Shown here in pieces: positions 1 through 5,080 of a stretch of DNA of 5,080 nucleotides. Origin of the DNA: Chloroflexota bacterium (GTDB taxonomy: Bacteria > Chloroflexota > Ktedonobacteria > Ktedonobacterales > Ktedonobacteraceae); the NCBI GenBank assembly GCA_021828635.1, contig JAJZEJ010000277.1, positions 1 to 5,080 on the forward strand. The letters are read 5' to 3'. The translations under genes were made by a program, and so were the position numbers. Position 1 is the stretch's first letter. Each line of letters starts with the position of its first letter. The notes below the pieces were generated by a model that worked only from the letters and a program-made list of their open reading frames with translations, had not been told where the DNA came from and searched no databases.

Positions 1-1152
1 CTGCTCTCGCCAGAGTTTTGTCAGTGTGCGAATACGCTCAGCAATGCCATTGGCCTCGCCCTCCTGATCTTCGTAGGCAGTGACGACAACAGGCGCACCA
101 TCCGCTTGTGTGGCACGCAAGGTCTTCTCAAAACCGGGTGTGATCTCGTTGTGCGCAATCAACTTATTAGCGGCCTCAAGTATCTGTGGCGTTGAGCGGT
201 AATTTAGCTCTATACGATAAATGTGGCCTTTGGGATACATAGTGCGGAACGAGAGAATAGATGCTTCTGGGCTGGCTCCGCGAAATTGATAGATAGCCTG
301 ATCGGGATCGCCCACCACCACGACGTTATGCTTTGGCGCGGCCAGATATTGGATCAGGCGATACTGCGATGGATTGGTATCCTGCGTCTCATCGACCTGC
401 AAATACTGATAGCGACCCTGCCACGTTTTGCGAAACTTGGGACTACTTTCAAGTAACAGCAAGGGAACATAGATCAGGTCAGAAAGATCGTAGAGCTTCT
501 CTTTCTGCTTGGTCTGCTCGTAGCGCACAAAAAAATCCTGATAGCGTGCGGCCAGTTCTGCTTCGACGCCAAGATACGTGCAAAAAAAGTCCAGCGACTC
601 TTCTGGCTTCTTCAATTCTTCTTTGGCGCGATCTACTGCCTGCAAAACAGCAAGTATATCAATTTCCCAGTTCATGCCACGTGTGCGATTACTGCGCCAG
701 GGACGCACAATATCTTCGGCCAGCCATTGGCGCGGCTCTCCACTGATGAGGCGCGTATTCAATTCCTGTGGTGTCCACTGCAACTTTTCGCGCAACATCA
801 GATGTCCCAACCCATGAAAGGTCATGACGCGCAACGTTTTGAGATCTTTAGCCGCGATGCCACGCGCACGCAATGCTTTGGTGGCACGCTTCTCCATTTC
901 ATCGGCGGCGGCACGTGTGAAAGTCACGCACAAAATAGTCTCAGGCGCAATATGCTCATCAGCCACAAGACGCACCAGGCGCTGTACCAGAATCGCTGTT
1001 TTGCCGGTACCGGCGGCAGCAATGAAGGCCGCTGGTCCATCGGTGTGAGCGATAGCGGCGGCCTGCTGAGCATTGGGAGTAAACGTTTGTATAGTAGCAT
1101 TGGATGCGTTTTTAGCGGCTGTTCTTGTTTTTCGTGTACCCTGTGATGTCAT
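1..1152 (-). CDS. UvrD/PcrA-type SF1 DNA helicase, N-terminal part (cut by left edge)
   Basis: ATP-dependent 3'-5' DNA helicase of superfamily 1A, the class that unwinds DNA in repair and in clearing replication obstacles in the cytoplasm. My reverse-strand translation gives 384 open codons from the ATG at 1152 to the window edge; the family is usually about 650-780 residues, so the C-terminal half with motifs V and VI lies outside. Seen in order: a Q-motif-like stretch (QTFTPNAQQAAAI, residues 22-34), Walker A AAAGTGKT (45-52), motif Ia TFTRAAADEM (77-86), motif Ib TFHGLG (111-116), the DLSDLI segment (222-227), Walker B VDETQDTN (253-260), motif III VVGDPDQAIYQFRGA (279-293) and motif IV LNYRST (316-321). 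The first 20 residues are a basic, Thr/Ala/Asn-rich tail without a domain. A purine-rich Shine-Dalgarno (AGGAAGAGGA) stands just upstream and supports this start. Whether it is UvrD, PcrA or a paralogue cannot be told without the C-terminus. The helicase family itself is certain. Confidence 0.95.
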   Translation of the reverse strand, partial: MTSQGTRKTRTAAKNASNATIQTFTPNAQQAAAIAHTDGPAAFIAAAGTGKTAILVQRLVRLVADEHIAPETILCVTFTRAAADEMEKRATKALRARGIAAKDLKTLRVMTFHGLGHLMLREKLQWTPQELNTRLISGEPRQWLAEDIVRPWRSNRTRGMNWEIDILAVLQAVDRAKEELKKPEESLDFFCTYLGVEAELAARYQDFFVRYEQTKQKEKLYDLSDLIYVPLLLLESSPKFRKTWQGRYQYLQVDETQDTNPSQYRLIQYLAAPKHNVVVVGDPDQAIYQFRGASPEASILSFRTMYPKGHIYRIELNYRSTPQILEAANKLIAHNEITPGFEKTLRATQADGAPVVVTAYEDQEGEANGIAERIRTLTKLWREQ

Positions 1153-1197
1153 CAGTCCTCTTCCTGGCAACCAGAATGATAGGTGTCACGGGTTGGT

Positions 1198-1227
1198 ATT
1201 ATAGCGCATGCACGCTTCTACTGTCTA
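1198..1227 (-). promoter_or_regulatory. Sigma70-type promoter of the helicase gene
   Basis: Read on the minus strand, a -35 box TAGACA (1222-1227, 5 of 6 consensus bases) is followed after 18 bases by a perfect -10 box TATAAT (1198-1203). The expected start of transcription near 1191 leaves a leader of about 40 bases that contains the Shine-Dalgarno and ends at the ATG at 1152. The -35 box lies inside a small inverted repeat, CTGT-CT-ACAG (1221-1230), which may be chance. Prediction from sequence only. Confidence 0.65.
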
Positions 1228-1265
1228 CAGCCTTCACTTGTTCAGTAGTATACCTGACTCCTTGA

Positions 1266-1274
1266 TGATATACT
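1266..1274 (+). promoter_or_regulatory. Candidate extended -10 promoter of map
   Basis: The sequence TG-A-TATACT is an extended -10 element (TGn followed by a hexamer with 5 of 6 consensus bases). No convincing -35 box is found 16-18 bases upstream, as is allowed for extended -10 promoters. Transcription would begin near 1281, about 37 bases before the preferred map start at 1318. The hexamer also forms a 6-bp inverted repeat with AGTATA at 1248-1253, which may be coincidental. Confidence 0.4.
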
Positions 1275-1302
1275 TCTTCCAGAGACTCAAAAGTCTTTGC
1301 AA

Positions 1303-1308
1303 AAGGAG
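1303..1308 (+). promoter_or_regulatory. Ribosome binding site that fixes the map start
   Basis: AAGGAG lies nine bases upstream of the TTG at 1318. The alternative in-frame TTG at 1297 would place this motif inside the coding sequence and has no Shine-Dalgarno of its own, so the motif argues for translation from 1318. Confidence 0.7.
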
Positions 1309-1317
1309 AACAAGAAT

Positions 1318-2061
1318 TTGGTTATTACCACCCAAGCAGAGAGAGAAGGTTTACGGCGAGCAAATCAAGCTACAGCGAAGCTGTTACAAAACCTCGCAAC
1401 GCTGGCTCGTCCAGGGGTAACAACGGGCGACCTGAACGACTATGCGATGGACTATATTGCGCAATTGGGAGCAGTACCAGTATTTGCGACAGAAGAAGGC
1501 TTCCCAGGCTGTATTAATACCTCGGTGAATGATGTTGCCGTTCATGGGGTACCGGGCAAACAGAAGTTGAAGATAGGGGACGTACTCAGTATTGATGCGG
1601 GGATGCTTCTAGATGGCTATGCTGGTGATTCGACGATCACCATTGCAGTTGGAAAAGTTGCACCCAAACATCGTCATCTCATTGAGACAACGCAGAATGC
1701 CATGATGGCAGGCATCCAAGCTGCACGGTCAGGAAAGCACATCGGCGATATCGGATACGCAATCCAAAGCGTTGCTCGGTCACAAGGCTTTGACGTTATA
1801 CGCGAGTACATCGGACATGGTTTAGGCCATACCATGCACGAGCAGCCGGATGTGCCAAGTGTTGGTCGTCCTGGGACCGGTCCAATAATGCCGGAAGGCT
1901 TGGTGATTACGATTGAACCCATTCTGGTAGAGAGGTCTGCACGAGTAAAAGTTGATGCAGATAGATGGACTGTACGAACAAAAGATGGTGGATGGGCAGC
2001 ACAGTTTGAACATACCGTGATTGTGACTCAACAAGGGGCTGAGATATTAAGTACTCTCTAA
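1318..2061 (+). CDS. map: Type I methionine aminopeptidase
   Basis: Cytosolic dinuclear-metal peptidase that removes the initiator methionine from nascent proteins with a small second residue. From the TTG at 1318 the product is 247 residues (E. coli enzyme about 264) and begins VITTQAEREGLRRAN, the usual MAP N-terminus without the SH3-binding or zinc-finger extensions of some forms. The pita-bread fold ligands are all present: D93 (SIDAG), D104 (AGDSTIT), H167 (GHGLGH), E200 (TIEPI) and E231 (QFEHT). The substrate-side histidines H76 (VHGVPG) and H174 (MHEQP) are also kept. The start is chosen because AAGGAG at 1303-1308 stands nine bases before this TTG; the in-frame TTG at 1297 would add seven residues and lacks a ribosome site. 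The gene stands alone, divergent from the helicase and convergent with the aldolase gene, not in the common secY-adk-map ribosomal context. It may therefore be a second copy. Function is secure from the complete active site. Confidence 0.96.
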   Translation: MVITTQAEREGLRRANQATAKLLQNLATLARPGVTTGDLNDYAMDYIAQLGAVPVFATEEGFPGCINTSVNDVAVHGVPGKQKLKIGDVLSIDAGMLLDGYAGDSTITIAVGKVAPKHRHLIETTQNAMMAGIQAARSGKHIGDIGYAIQSVARSQGFDVIREYIGHGLGHTMHEQPDVPSVGRPGTGPIMPEGLVITIEPILVERSARVKVDADRWTVRTKDGGWAAQFEHTVIVTQQGAEILSTL

Positions 2062-2107
2062 GAGCCATCTTCCAGATAACCAATAAGTTAGGGCTTAGAG
2101 GCACTAA

Positions 2108-2138
2108 ATGAGCCAATCTATCTCAAAGATTGGCTCAT
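2108..2138. terminator. Perfect 12-bp hairpin between convergent genes, likely bidirectional terminator
   Basis: ATGAGCCAATCT (2108-2119) pairs perfectly with AGATTGGCTCAT (2127-2138) around a 7-base loop. It lies 46 bases after the map stop and about 60 bases after the aldolase stop on the other strand, which is where a shared terminator is expected. There is no run of T after the stem on either strand, so it is not a classical intrinsic terminator. It may act as a weak or factor-assisted terminator or as an RNA 3'-end stabiliser. Confidence 0.55.
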
Positions 2139-2199
2139 CTGATATCGTAATGTCCGCGAATTGCTGCAATGCCAGAGATGACACCAAGCCAAGTGACTA

Positions 2200-2871
2200 C
2201 TACACTGAGCCAAACTGCTGCATGTGGCGACGTTCCCGCTCCAGTGCGTCAGCCGGAAAAGGTTGCTCACCGCCAATGTGACGCGCATCGAGAATAAGCT
2301 CAGCAGCCTCTTCCATTGCTATAATCAGTTGCGCCGTCGCCAGTGGATCGCGGCTGAAAGCTAGTAGTCCGTGATTGGCTAACAATAAAGCTGGAACTGT
2401 AGGATGATTCTGCAATTGCTCCACGATATACGCGACGGCTTCTTGTGAGCCACGCGGCCCCCATTGCGCGACCGGAATATCCTCGGTAATACCCCAGCGC
2501 AAGAATGCCTCGTAGACACATGGTAGCGGCTGATGCGCAAGCGCAAAGCTGGTCACACGAGGAGAGTGCGTATGAATGACCGCATTGACATCCTTGCGCA
2601 TCCGATAGACGCTGGTATGCATACCGATAATCTCACGTGCCACCGGCTCAAGCTGACCCTCGACCACTTCGCCATCTAATGTGAGAACTACCAACTGCTC
2701 AGGCTTGAGATGCATGATATGCCCAACCGAGGTCAGCAAAATCTGATCTTTTCCAGGTACACGCACACTCAAATTGCCATGCCCGCTATGTGACAGCACG
2801 CCGCTAGTAATCAGCATTTGTGTCGCCTGCACAACCTGTTCGCGCTGCTCTATGTAGCTTAAATTCGTCAT
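2200..2871 (-). CDS. Class II aldolase/adducin-family metalloenzyme
   Basis: Predicted cytosolic zinc-dependent aldolase, epimerase or decarboxylase of the FucA/AraD/adducin fold; 223 residues, against about 215-231 for FucA and AraD. Seen: GHGNLSVR (residues 30-37) in place of the family GNxS loop, the metal ligands H100 and H102 in IHTHSP and H167 in ANHGLLA, the probable catalytic glutamate E80 (AREIIGMH), and Y120, which aligns roughly with the FucA active-site tyrosine. Family knowledge: FucA binds the sugar phosphate with threonines near the GN and TG loops and with a Ser-Ser pair just before the glutamate. Here those places read G30, V49 and A78-R79, so an ordinary phospho-ketose substrate is doubtful (inference from by-eye alignment). 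Start: the ATG at 2871 has GGGAGA five bases upstream; the in-frame ATG at 2934 has no ribosome site and sits at the predicted transcription start. The gene is divergent from an EamA transporter gene. The family is secure; the reaction is unknown. Confidence 0.9.
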   Translation of the reverse strand: MTNLSYIEQREQVVQATQMLITSGVLSHSGHGNLSVRVPGKDQILLTSVGHIMHLKPEQLVVLTLDGEVVEGQLEPVAREIIGMHTSVYRMRKDVNAVIHTHSPRVTSFALAHQPLPCVYEAFLRWGITEDIPVAQWGPRGSQEAVAYIVEQLQNHPTVPALLLANHGLLAFSRDPLATAQLIIAMEEAAELILDARHIGGEQPFPADALERERRHMQQFGSV

Positions 2872-2876
2872 TGTGT

Positions 2877-2882
2877 TCTCCC
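2877..2882 (-). promoter_or_regulatory. Ribosome binding site that fixes the aldolase start
   Basis: On the minus strand GGGAGA stands five bases ahead of the ATG at 2871. The longer reading from the ATG at 2934 would add 21 residues (MSDYLLVYAS...) that lie before the conserved fold and has no purine-rich site upstream. The same GGGAGA motif is used ahead of the gene at 4198. Confidence 0.65.
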
Positions 2883-2937
2883 GACTTTGTTGCTGCGCCA
2901 ACAATGACGCATAGACAAGCAAATAGTCTGACATAAA

Positions 2938-2966
2938 ATTCTATGACATAGGAGTAAGAACTGCAA
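2938..2966 (-). promoter_or_regulatory. Candidate sigma70-type promoter of the aldolase gene
   Basis: On the minus strand TTGCAG (2961-2966) is followed after exactly 17 bases by TAGAAT (2938-2943), a -10 box with 5 of 6 consensus bases. Transcription would begin near 2931, leaving a leader of about 60 bases before the ATG at 2871. This is a further argument against the ATG at 2934, which would lie at or ahead of the transcript's 5' end. The -35 match is weak (3 of 6). Confidence 0.45.
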
Positions 2967-3026
2967 CGACGCAAAGCATATCTCTCCCTCTTTTCGTTAG
3001 CATAGCAGTCAAGCCAGAACAGAACA

Positions 3027-3057
3027 TTGTATCATACACTTGTGGTTCAAATATAAA
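3027..3057 (+). promoter_or_regulatory. Weak candidate promoter of the EamA transporter gene
   Basis: TTGTAT (3027-3032) stands 19 bases before TATAAA (3052-3057), or 18 before the overlapping ATATAA; both boxes are imperfect and the spacing is long. The -35 region is inside an 11-base palindrome, TGTATCATACA (3028-3038), that could be a small operator in this divergent intergenic region. The evidence is thin, and the A+T-rich stretch itself may be the main signal. Confidence 0.3.
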
Positions 3058-3086
3058 TAACAAGATGCAAAGGGAACAGTGACAAA

Positions 3087-4037
3087 ATGATGAAAGCCAA
3101 AACATCTGTCTTGCTAGCGATGAGCGCATTGCTGCTCACAGCAATATGTTGGGGATTGGCCCCTGTTGCTACACGCTATTTATTGCAATCACTCAGTCCA
3201 ATCGCTTTTCTACTCATACGCTTTATTCTTGCCTCTTTGCTCTTTTTGCCATTCATCTTTCGGCGCACGAAAGAAGGCTGGTCGCGCCGCTATCTTCTAC
3301 TCGCCGTTGCTGGTGGTCTGGTCGGCACTATCGGCTACTATGCCGCCGTAACATTTGGATTGCAGTGGATATCGGCGGGAACGGCGGGATTGCTGCTCGC
3401 CACCGAACCACTCTGGATTGCCCTATTCTCGCTGCTACTCTTACATGATCGCTTACGATTGAGCATTCTTTGTGGTCTGGTGCTAGCGTTGCTGGGTGTA
3501 GCTCTGCTGGTTGGCGGGACGCTTCTTAGTCCGATGTTGCATATAACCACAGTAATCGGCATGGGGTTAACGCTATTCTCAGCCATCATGTGGGGGCTGT
3601 ACACAATTATTGTGCGCCCGATCAGCCAGCGTTATGGAGCCTTCACCTGCACAGCAATCACCACCATCATCGGCACCATCCCACTGCTAACACTCTGGCC
3701 TCCCGATCTGCTCTCCGTGGGACTTCATCTTGATTTGGCGGGATGGATAGCTCTCGTGCTACTAACAGTGGGCAGTACGATTATCGCTACCATCCTCTGG
3801 AATTATGGTGTGGCGCGTCTCCCTGGCGCACAAGCCGGAGCATTCCTCTATCTCGTACCGCTATTTAGCGTTCTCGGCGGCGCAATATTCTTGCACGAGC
3901 CAGTTACCCTTGATCTGCTCATCAGTGGTCTGCTGATTATTGGTGGCGTGATTGTGACACAGCTTCCCTCGATATGGCAGCAGAGCCATCATGCAATAGA
4001 CAAAAGCAAAGTACAACCTACGACTGTTACTGACTAG
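3087..4037 (+). CDS. EamA/DMT-superfamily ten-helix transporter
   Basis: Integral inner-membrane permease of the drug/metabolite transporter superfamily, usually exporters of amino acids or other small metabolites; the substrate cannot be read from sequence. The 316-residue product shows two tandem EamA repeats, about residues 13-143 and 157-292, each near five hydrophobic helices. Both repeats begin with a matching tryptophan-glycine segment (ICWGLAPVATRY at 20-31; IMWGLYTIIVRP at 167-178) and end in the typical helix-9-like element (ATEPLWIALFSLLLLHDRL; YLVPLFSVLGGAIFLHEP). The first repeat carries HDRL where many relatives have ERL. The polar C-terminal tail (from about 297) is cytoplasmic in character. 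ATG codons at 3087 and 3090 are both possible; AGGGAA at 3071-3076 is 10 bases from the first. The gene is divergent from the aldolase gene, with 215 bases between their starts, so shared control is possible. It is separated from the next gene by 160 bases holding a hairpin and a promoter, so it is probably a single-gene unit. Confidence 0.93.
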   Translation: MMKAKTSVLLAMSALLLTAICWGLAPVATRYLLQSLSPIAFLLIRFILASLLFLPFIFRRTKEGWSRRYLLLAVAGGLVGTIGYYAAVTFGLQWISAGTAGLLLATEPLWIALFSLLLLHDRLRLSILCGLVLALLGVALLVGGTLLSPMLHITTVIGMGLTLFSAIMWGLYTIIVRPISQRYGAFTCTAITTIIGTIPLLTLWPPDLLSVGLHLDLAGWIALVLLTVGSTIIATILWNYGVARLPGAQAGAFLYLVPLFSVLGGAIFLHEPVTLDLLISGLLIIGGVIVTQLPSIWQQSHHAIDKSKVQPTTVTD

Positions 4038-4090
4038 GTTATATTGGGCATGATAGACATGGTGAATTGATACCTTACAACCTCCGTCCT

Positions 4091-4139
4091 GAACAATAGC
4101 CCTTGTGTGCCTCCTCATTAGCACACAAAGCTATTGTTC
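4091..4139. repeat. Long imperfect inverted repeat (10 + 8 bp stem, 10-base loop)
   Basis: GAACAATAGC (4091-4100) and TTGTGTGC (4103-4110) pair with GCACACAA (4121-4128) and GCTATTGTTC (4130-4139). The two stem blocks are separated by a small 2x1 internal mismatch (CC against A) and closed by the loop CTCCTCATTA. It starts 53 bases after the EamA stop, so it may terminate that transcript, but no T-run follows. Its right arm covers the -35 box of the candidate promoter of the next gene, so an operator role is equally possible. The stem is certain from the sequence; the role is not. Confidence 0.8.
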
Positions 4140-4162
4140 ATCTGGCTCAGAGAGAGTACAAT
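4134..4162 (+). promoter_or_regulatory. Sigma70-type promoter of the ECF-like operon
   Basis: TTGTTC (4134-4139) is followed after exactly 17 bases by TACAAT (4157-4162), which matches 5 of 6 bases of the -10 consensus. Transcription would begin near 4169, giving a leader of about 29 bases with GGGAGAG (4188-4194) just ahead of the ATG at 4198. The -35 box is entirely within the right arm of the 4091-4139 inverted repeat. A short leader of this kind leaves no room for a riboswitch downstream of this start. Confidence 0.5.
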
Positions 4163-4197
4163 CCTCAATAAAGTGAATGTAAGCATCGGGAGAGAAT

Positions 4198-5025
4198 ATG
4201 TTTCGCCGATTGAGCGCGATTGAGATTGCCGAAGGGGCGCTACTGGCCGATCTAGCCCTGATTTTCCAACTGACCGCTACCTATCTACCCATTGGAGGCG
4301 ACATTTTTCGTGGCCTCATCTTTGTCATTTTTGCCATCCTGGTGCTGCGGCGCGGCCTCTACGTCGGCATCATGGGTATGTGTATCAGCTTCTTCCTGGT
4401 TAGTGTGACTATCGGGCCGAATTTCATTGTTCTCATGTCTCTGGAAGCAATGGGCGGCCTTTTCCTGGGCTATACCATGCGCCTGCGCTTGCGCCATATC
4501 TCACTGATCCTGATTGGCGTTATGTGCGGCGCTCTGGCTCTCTTTATCGTTCTAATAGCTGGATTCTTCCTCGCAGGTCTGCATGTCAATACGATTATCA
4601 AACCGTTTCATACCTTCTACCATGCCGCACTACCGATTATCAACACCATCGCCGCTCGCTTGCATCTCTCGGCATTCTGGCATCATCAACTCTATCCACT
4701 AGTGAACAATCTTGTGAATTTCTTCCTCACCTACTGGCTACTGATGATCTACGTCGCGCTCTGGTTTCTTATGATACCTGTCGTCACGATCATCTATCTA
4801 GGAACCAATATAGCTGTACGCACACTTGGCTACAATGTGCGCCCATTTCCTGATGGATTGCTGAACCGCATTATCCAGCAGAACATGCGTACATTCATTG
4901 TTCTGTCGCGTAAACGTGAACGAGGTTGGATAGTGCGTTTTCTGATTACTGATATTCGGCGCACATCCGCTCTCGTAAAAAAATCGCTCTGGTCGCGTAG
5001 CAAAAAACAGGAATATAAAACATGA
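4198..5025 (+). CDS. DUF2232/YybS-like membrane protein, probable ECF transporter S-type component
   Basis: Polytopic membrane protein of 275 residues. Hydrophobic segments lie near 14-31, 38-54, 56-74, 76-93, 103-127 and 178-206, with a less hydrophobic, His/Phe-rich stretch between (129-166). The layout of the N-terminal part (EIAEGALLADLALI, then LPIGGDIFRG, VLRRGLYVG, TIGPNF, GGLFLGYTMRLRLRH) resembles the DUF2232 family, as does the late motif LGYNVRPFP at 210-218. In cyanobacteria and Chloroflexota such proteins often sit beside an ABC ATPase (recalled, not searched). The C-terminal tail after about 207 is strongly basic (many Arg/Lys) and should be cytosolic, where it could meet the ATPase. 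The stop codon overlaps the start of an ABC ATPase as ATGA, so the two are translationally coupled; this makes an energy-coupling-factor uptake system the best reading. The start has GGGAGAG a few bases upstream. The substrate is unknown. A YybS-type sporulation/membrane protein without transport function is the alternative. Confidence 0.75.
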   Translation: MFRRLSAIEIAEGALLADLALIFQLTATYLPIGGDIFRGLIFVIFAILVLRRGLYVGIMGMCISFFLVSVTIGPNFIVLMSLEAMGGLFLGYTMRLRLRHISLILIGVMCGALALFIVLIAGFFLAGLHVNTIIKPFHTFYHAALPIINTIAARLHLSAFWHHQLYPLVNNLVNFFLTYWLLMIYVALWFLMIPVVTIIYLGTNIAVRTLGYNVRPFPDGLLNRIIQQNMRTFIVLSRKRERGWIVRFLITDIRRTSALVKKSLWSRSKKQEYKT

Positions 5026-5080
5026 TGGATATGCCGCTTATCGATATACAACACATTTCTTATGCTTATCCCAGCAATGC
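5022..5080 (+). CDS. ABC transporter ATPase, N-terminus only (probable ECF A component)
   Basis: Only 19 codons fit before the right edge. They read MMDMPLIDIQHISYAYPSN, which matches the first beta strand of ABC ATPases (I-x-x-I-S-Y-x-Y-P), with the A-loop tyrosine at residue 16 that stacks on the ATP adenine. CbiO/EcfA-type ATPases commonly begin this way. The ATG at 5022 overlaps the preceding stop (ATGA), and AGGA at 5009-5012 lies nine bases upstream, which favours this start over the adjacent in-frame ATG at 5025 or the one at 5031. The Walker motifs lie beyond the window, so the assignment rests on this short match and on the context. Confidence 0.7.
   Translation, partial: MMDMPLIDIQHISYAYPSN

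Noticed and set aside
223..1146. Several plus-strand open frames of 70-140 codons
   Set aside because: They are antisense shadows of the helicase gene, whose motifs are continuous on the minus strand across the whole interval.
1674..1922. Open reading frame on the minus strand within map
   Set aside because: Antisense shadow of map, whose full active site is read on the plus strand; no family likeness and no ribosome site.
2135..2248. Minus-strand open stretch overlapping the aldolase 3' end that reads as a hydrophobic peptide (VVVTWLGVISGIAAIRGHY)
   Set aside because: It has no start codon or ribosome site, is only 37 codons, and ends inside the convergent hairpin. It is looked at as a possible remnant of a membrane protein but is not supported.
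2941..3129. Minus-strand open frame across the aldolase/EamA intergenic region
   Set aside because: Overlaps the EamA start antisense, has no recognisable family or ribosome site, and lies over the candidate promoters.
4038..4197. Possible riboswitch (TPP or cobalamin) ahead of the ECF-like operon
   Set aside because: None of the conserved TPP core or cobalamin-box elements could be found; CTGGCTCAGAGAG near 4142 only superficially recalls the CTGAGA element. The predicted leader is about 29 bases.
4524..4853. 109-codon plus-strand frame inside the membrane protein gene
   Set aside because: Out-of-frame shadow of a well-formed membrane protein; its sequence lacks any coherent hydrophobic or domain pattern.
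1..5080. Search for tRNA, CRISPR arrays, insertion sequences and direct repeats
   Set aside because: No cloverleaf, regularly spaced repeats, transposase motif or flanking duplications were seen by eye.

Overview
The window (about 50% G+C by eye) looks like a bacterial chromosomal segment with ordinary housekeeping and transport genes. Protein style fits Chloroflexota, perhaps a Ktedonobacteria-type genome: a DUF2232-like membrane protein is followed directly by an ABC ATPase, and SF1 helicase, methionine aminopeptidase and class II aldolase genes are of the kind common there. This placement is an inference from recognition, not from a database search. I see no tRNA, rRNA, CRISPR array, insertion sequence or phage gene.

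Layout from left to right. (1) Positions 1-1152, minus strand: the N-terminal 384 codons of a UvrD/PcrA-type superfamily 1 DNA helicase, running off the left edge. It has a good sigma70-type promoter of its own. (2) Divergent to it, 1318-2061, plus strand: a type I methionine aminopeptidase (map), which most likely starts at a TTG codon. (3) Positions 2062-2199: a convergent intergenic gap with a perfect 12-bp hairpin that probably serves both flanking genes. (4) Positions 2200-2871, minus strand: a class II aldolase/adducin-family metalloenzyme. Its metal-binding residues are intact, but the sugar-phosphate-binding residues of FucA are not recognisable. (5) Divergent to it, 3087-4037, plus strand: a ten-helix EamA/DMT-family exporter or permease. 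(6) Positions 4038-4197: a gap with a large imperfect inverted repeat whose right arm overlaps the -35 box of a candidate promoter. (7) Positions 4198-5025: a DUF2232/YybS-like integral membrane protein, probably an ECF-transporter S-type or membrane component. It overlaps by ATGA with (8), the first 19 codons of an ABC ATPase cut by the right edge.

The only clear operon is 4198 onward: a membrane component translationally coupled to an ABC ATPase, which points to an energy-coupling-factor type uptake system of unknown substrate. The aldolase and EamA genes share a divergent promoter region and could be co-regulated, but nothing in the sequence proves a joint pathway. No clearly new biological system is visible. 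The points most worth following are the inverted repeat/promoter overlap ahead of the ECF-like operon and the unknown substrates of the aldolase and the ECF-like transporter.
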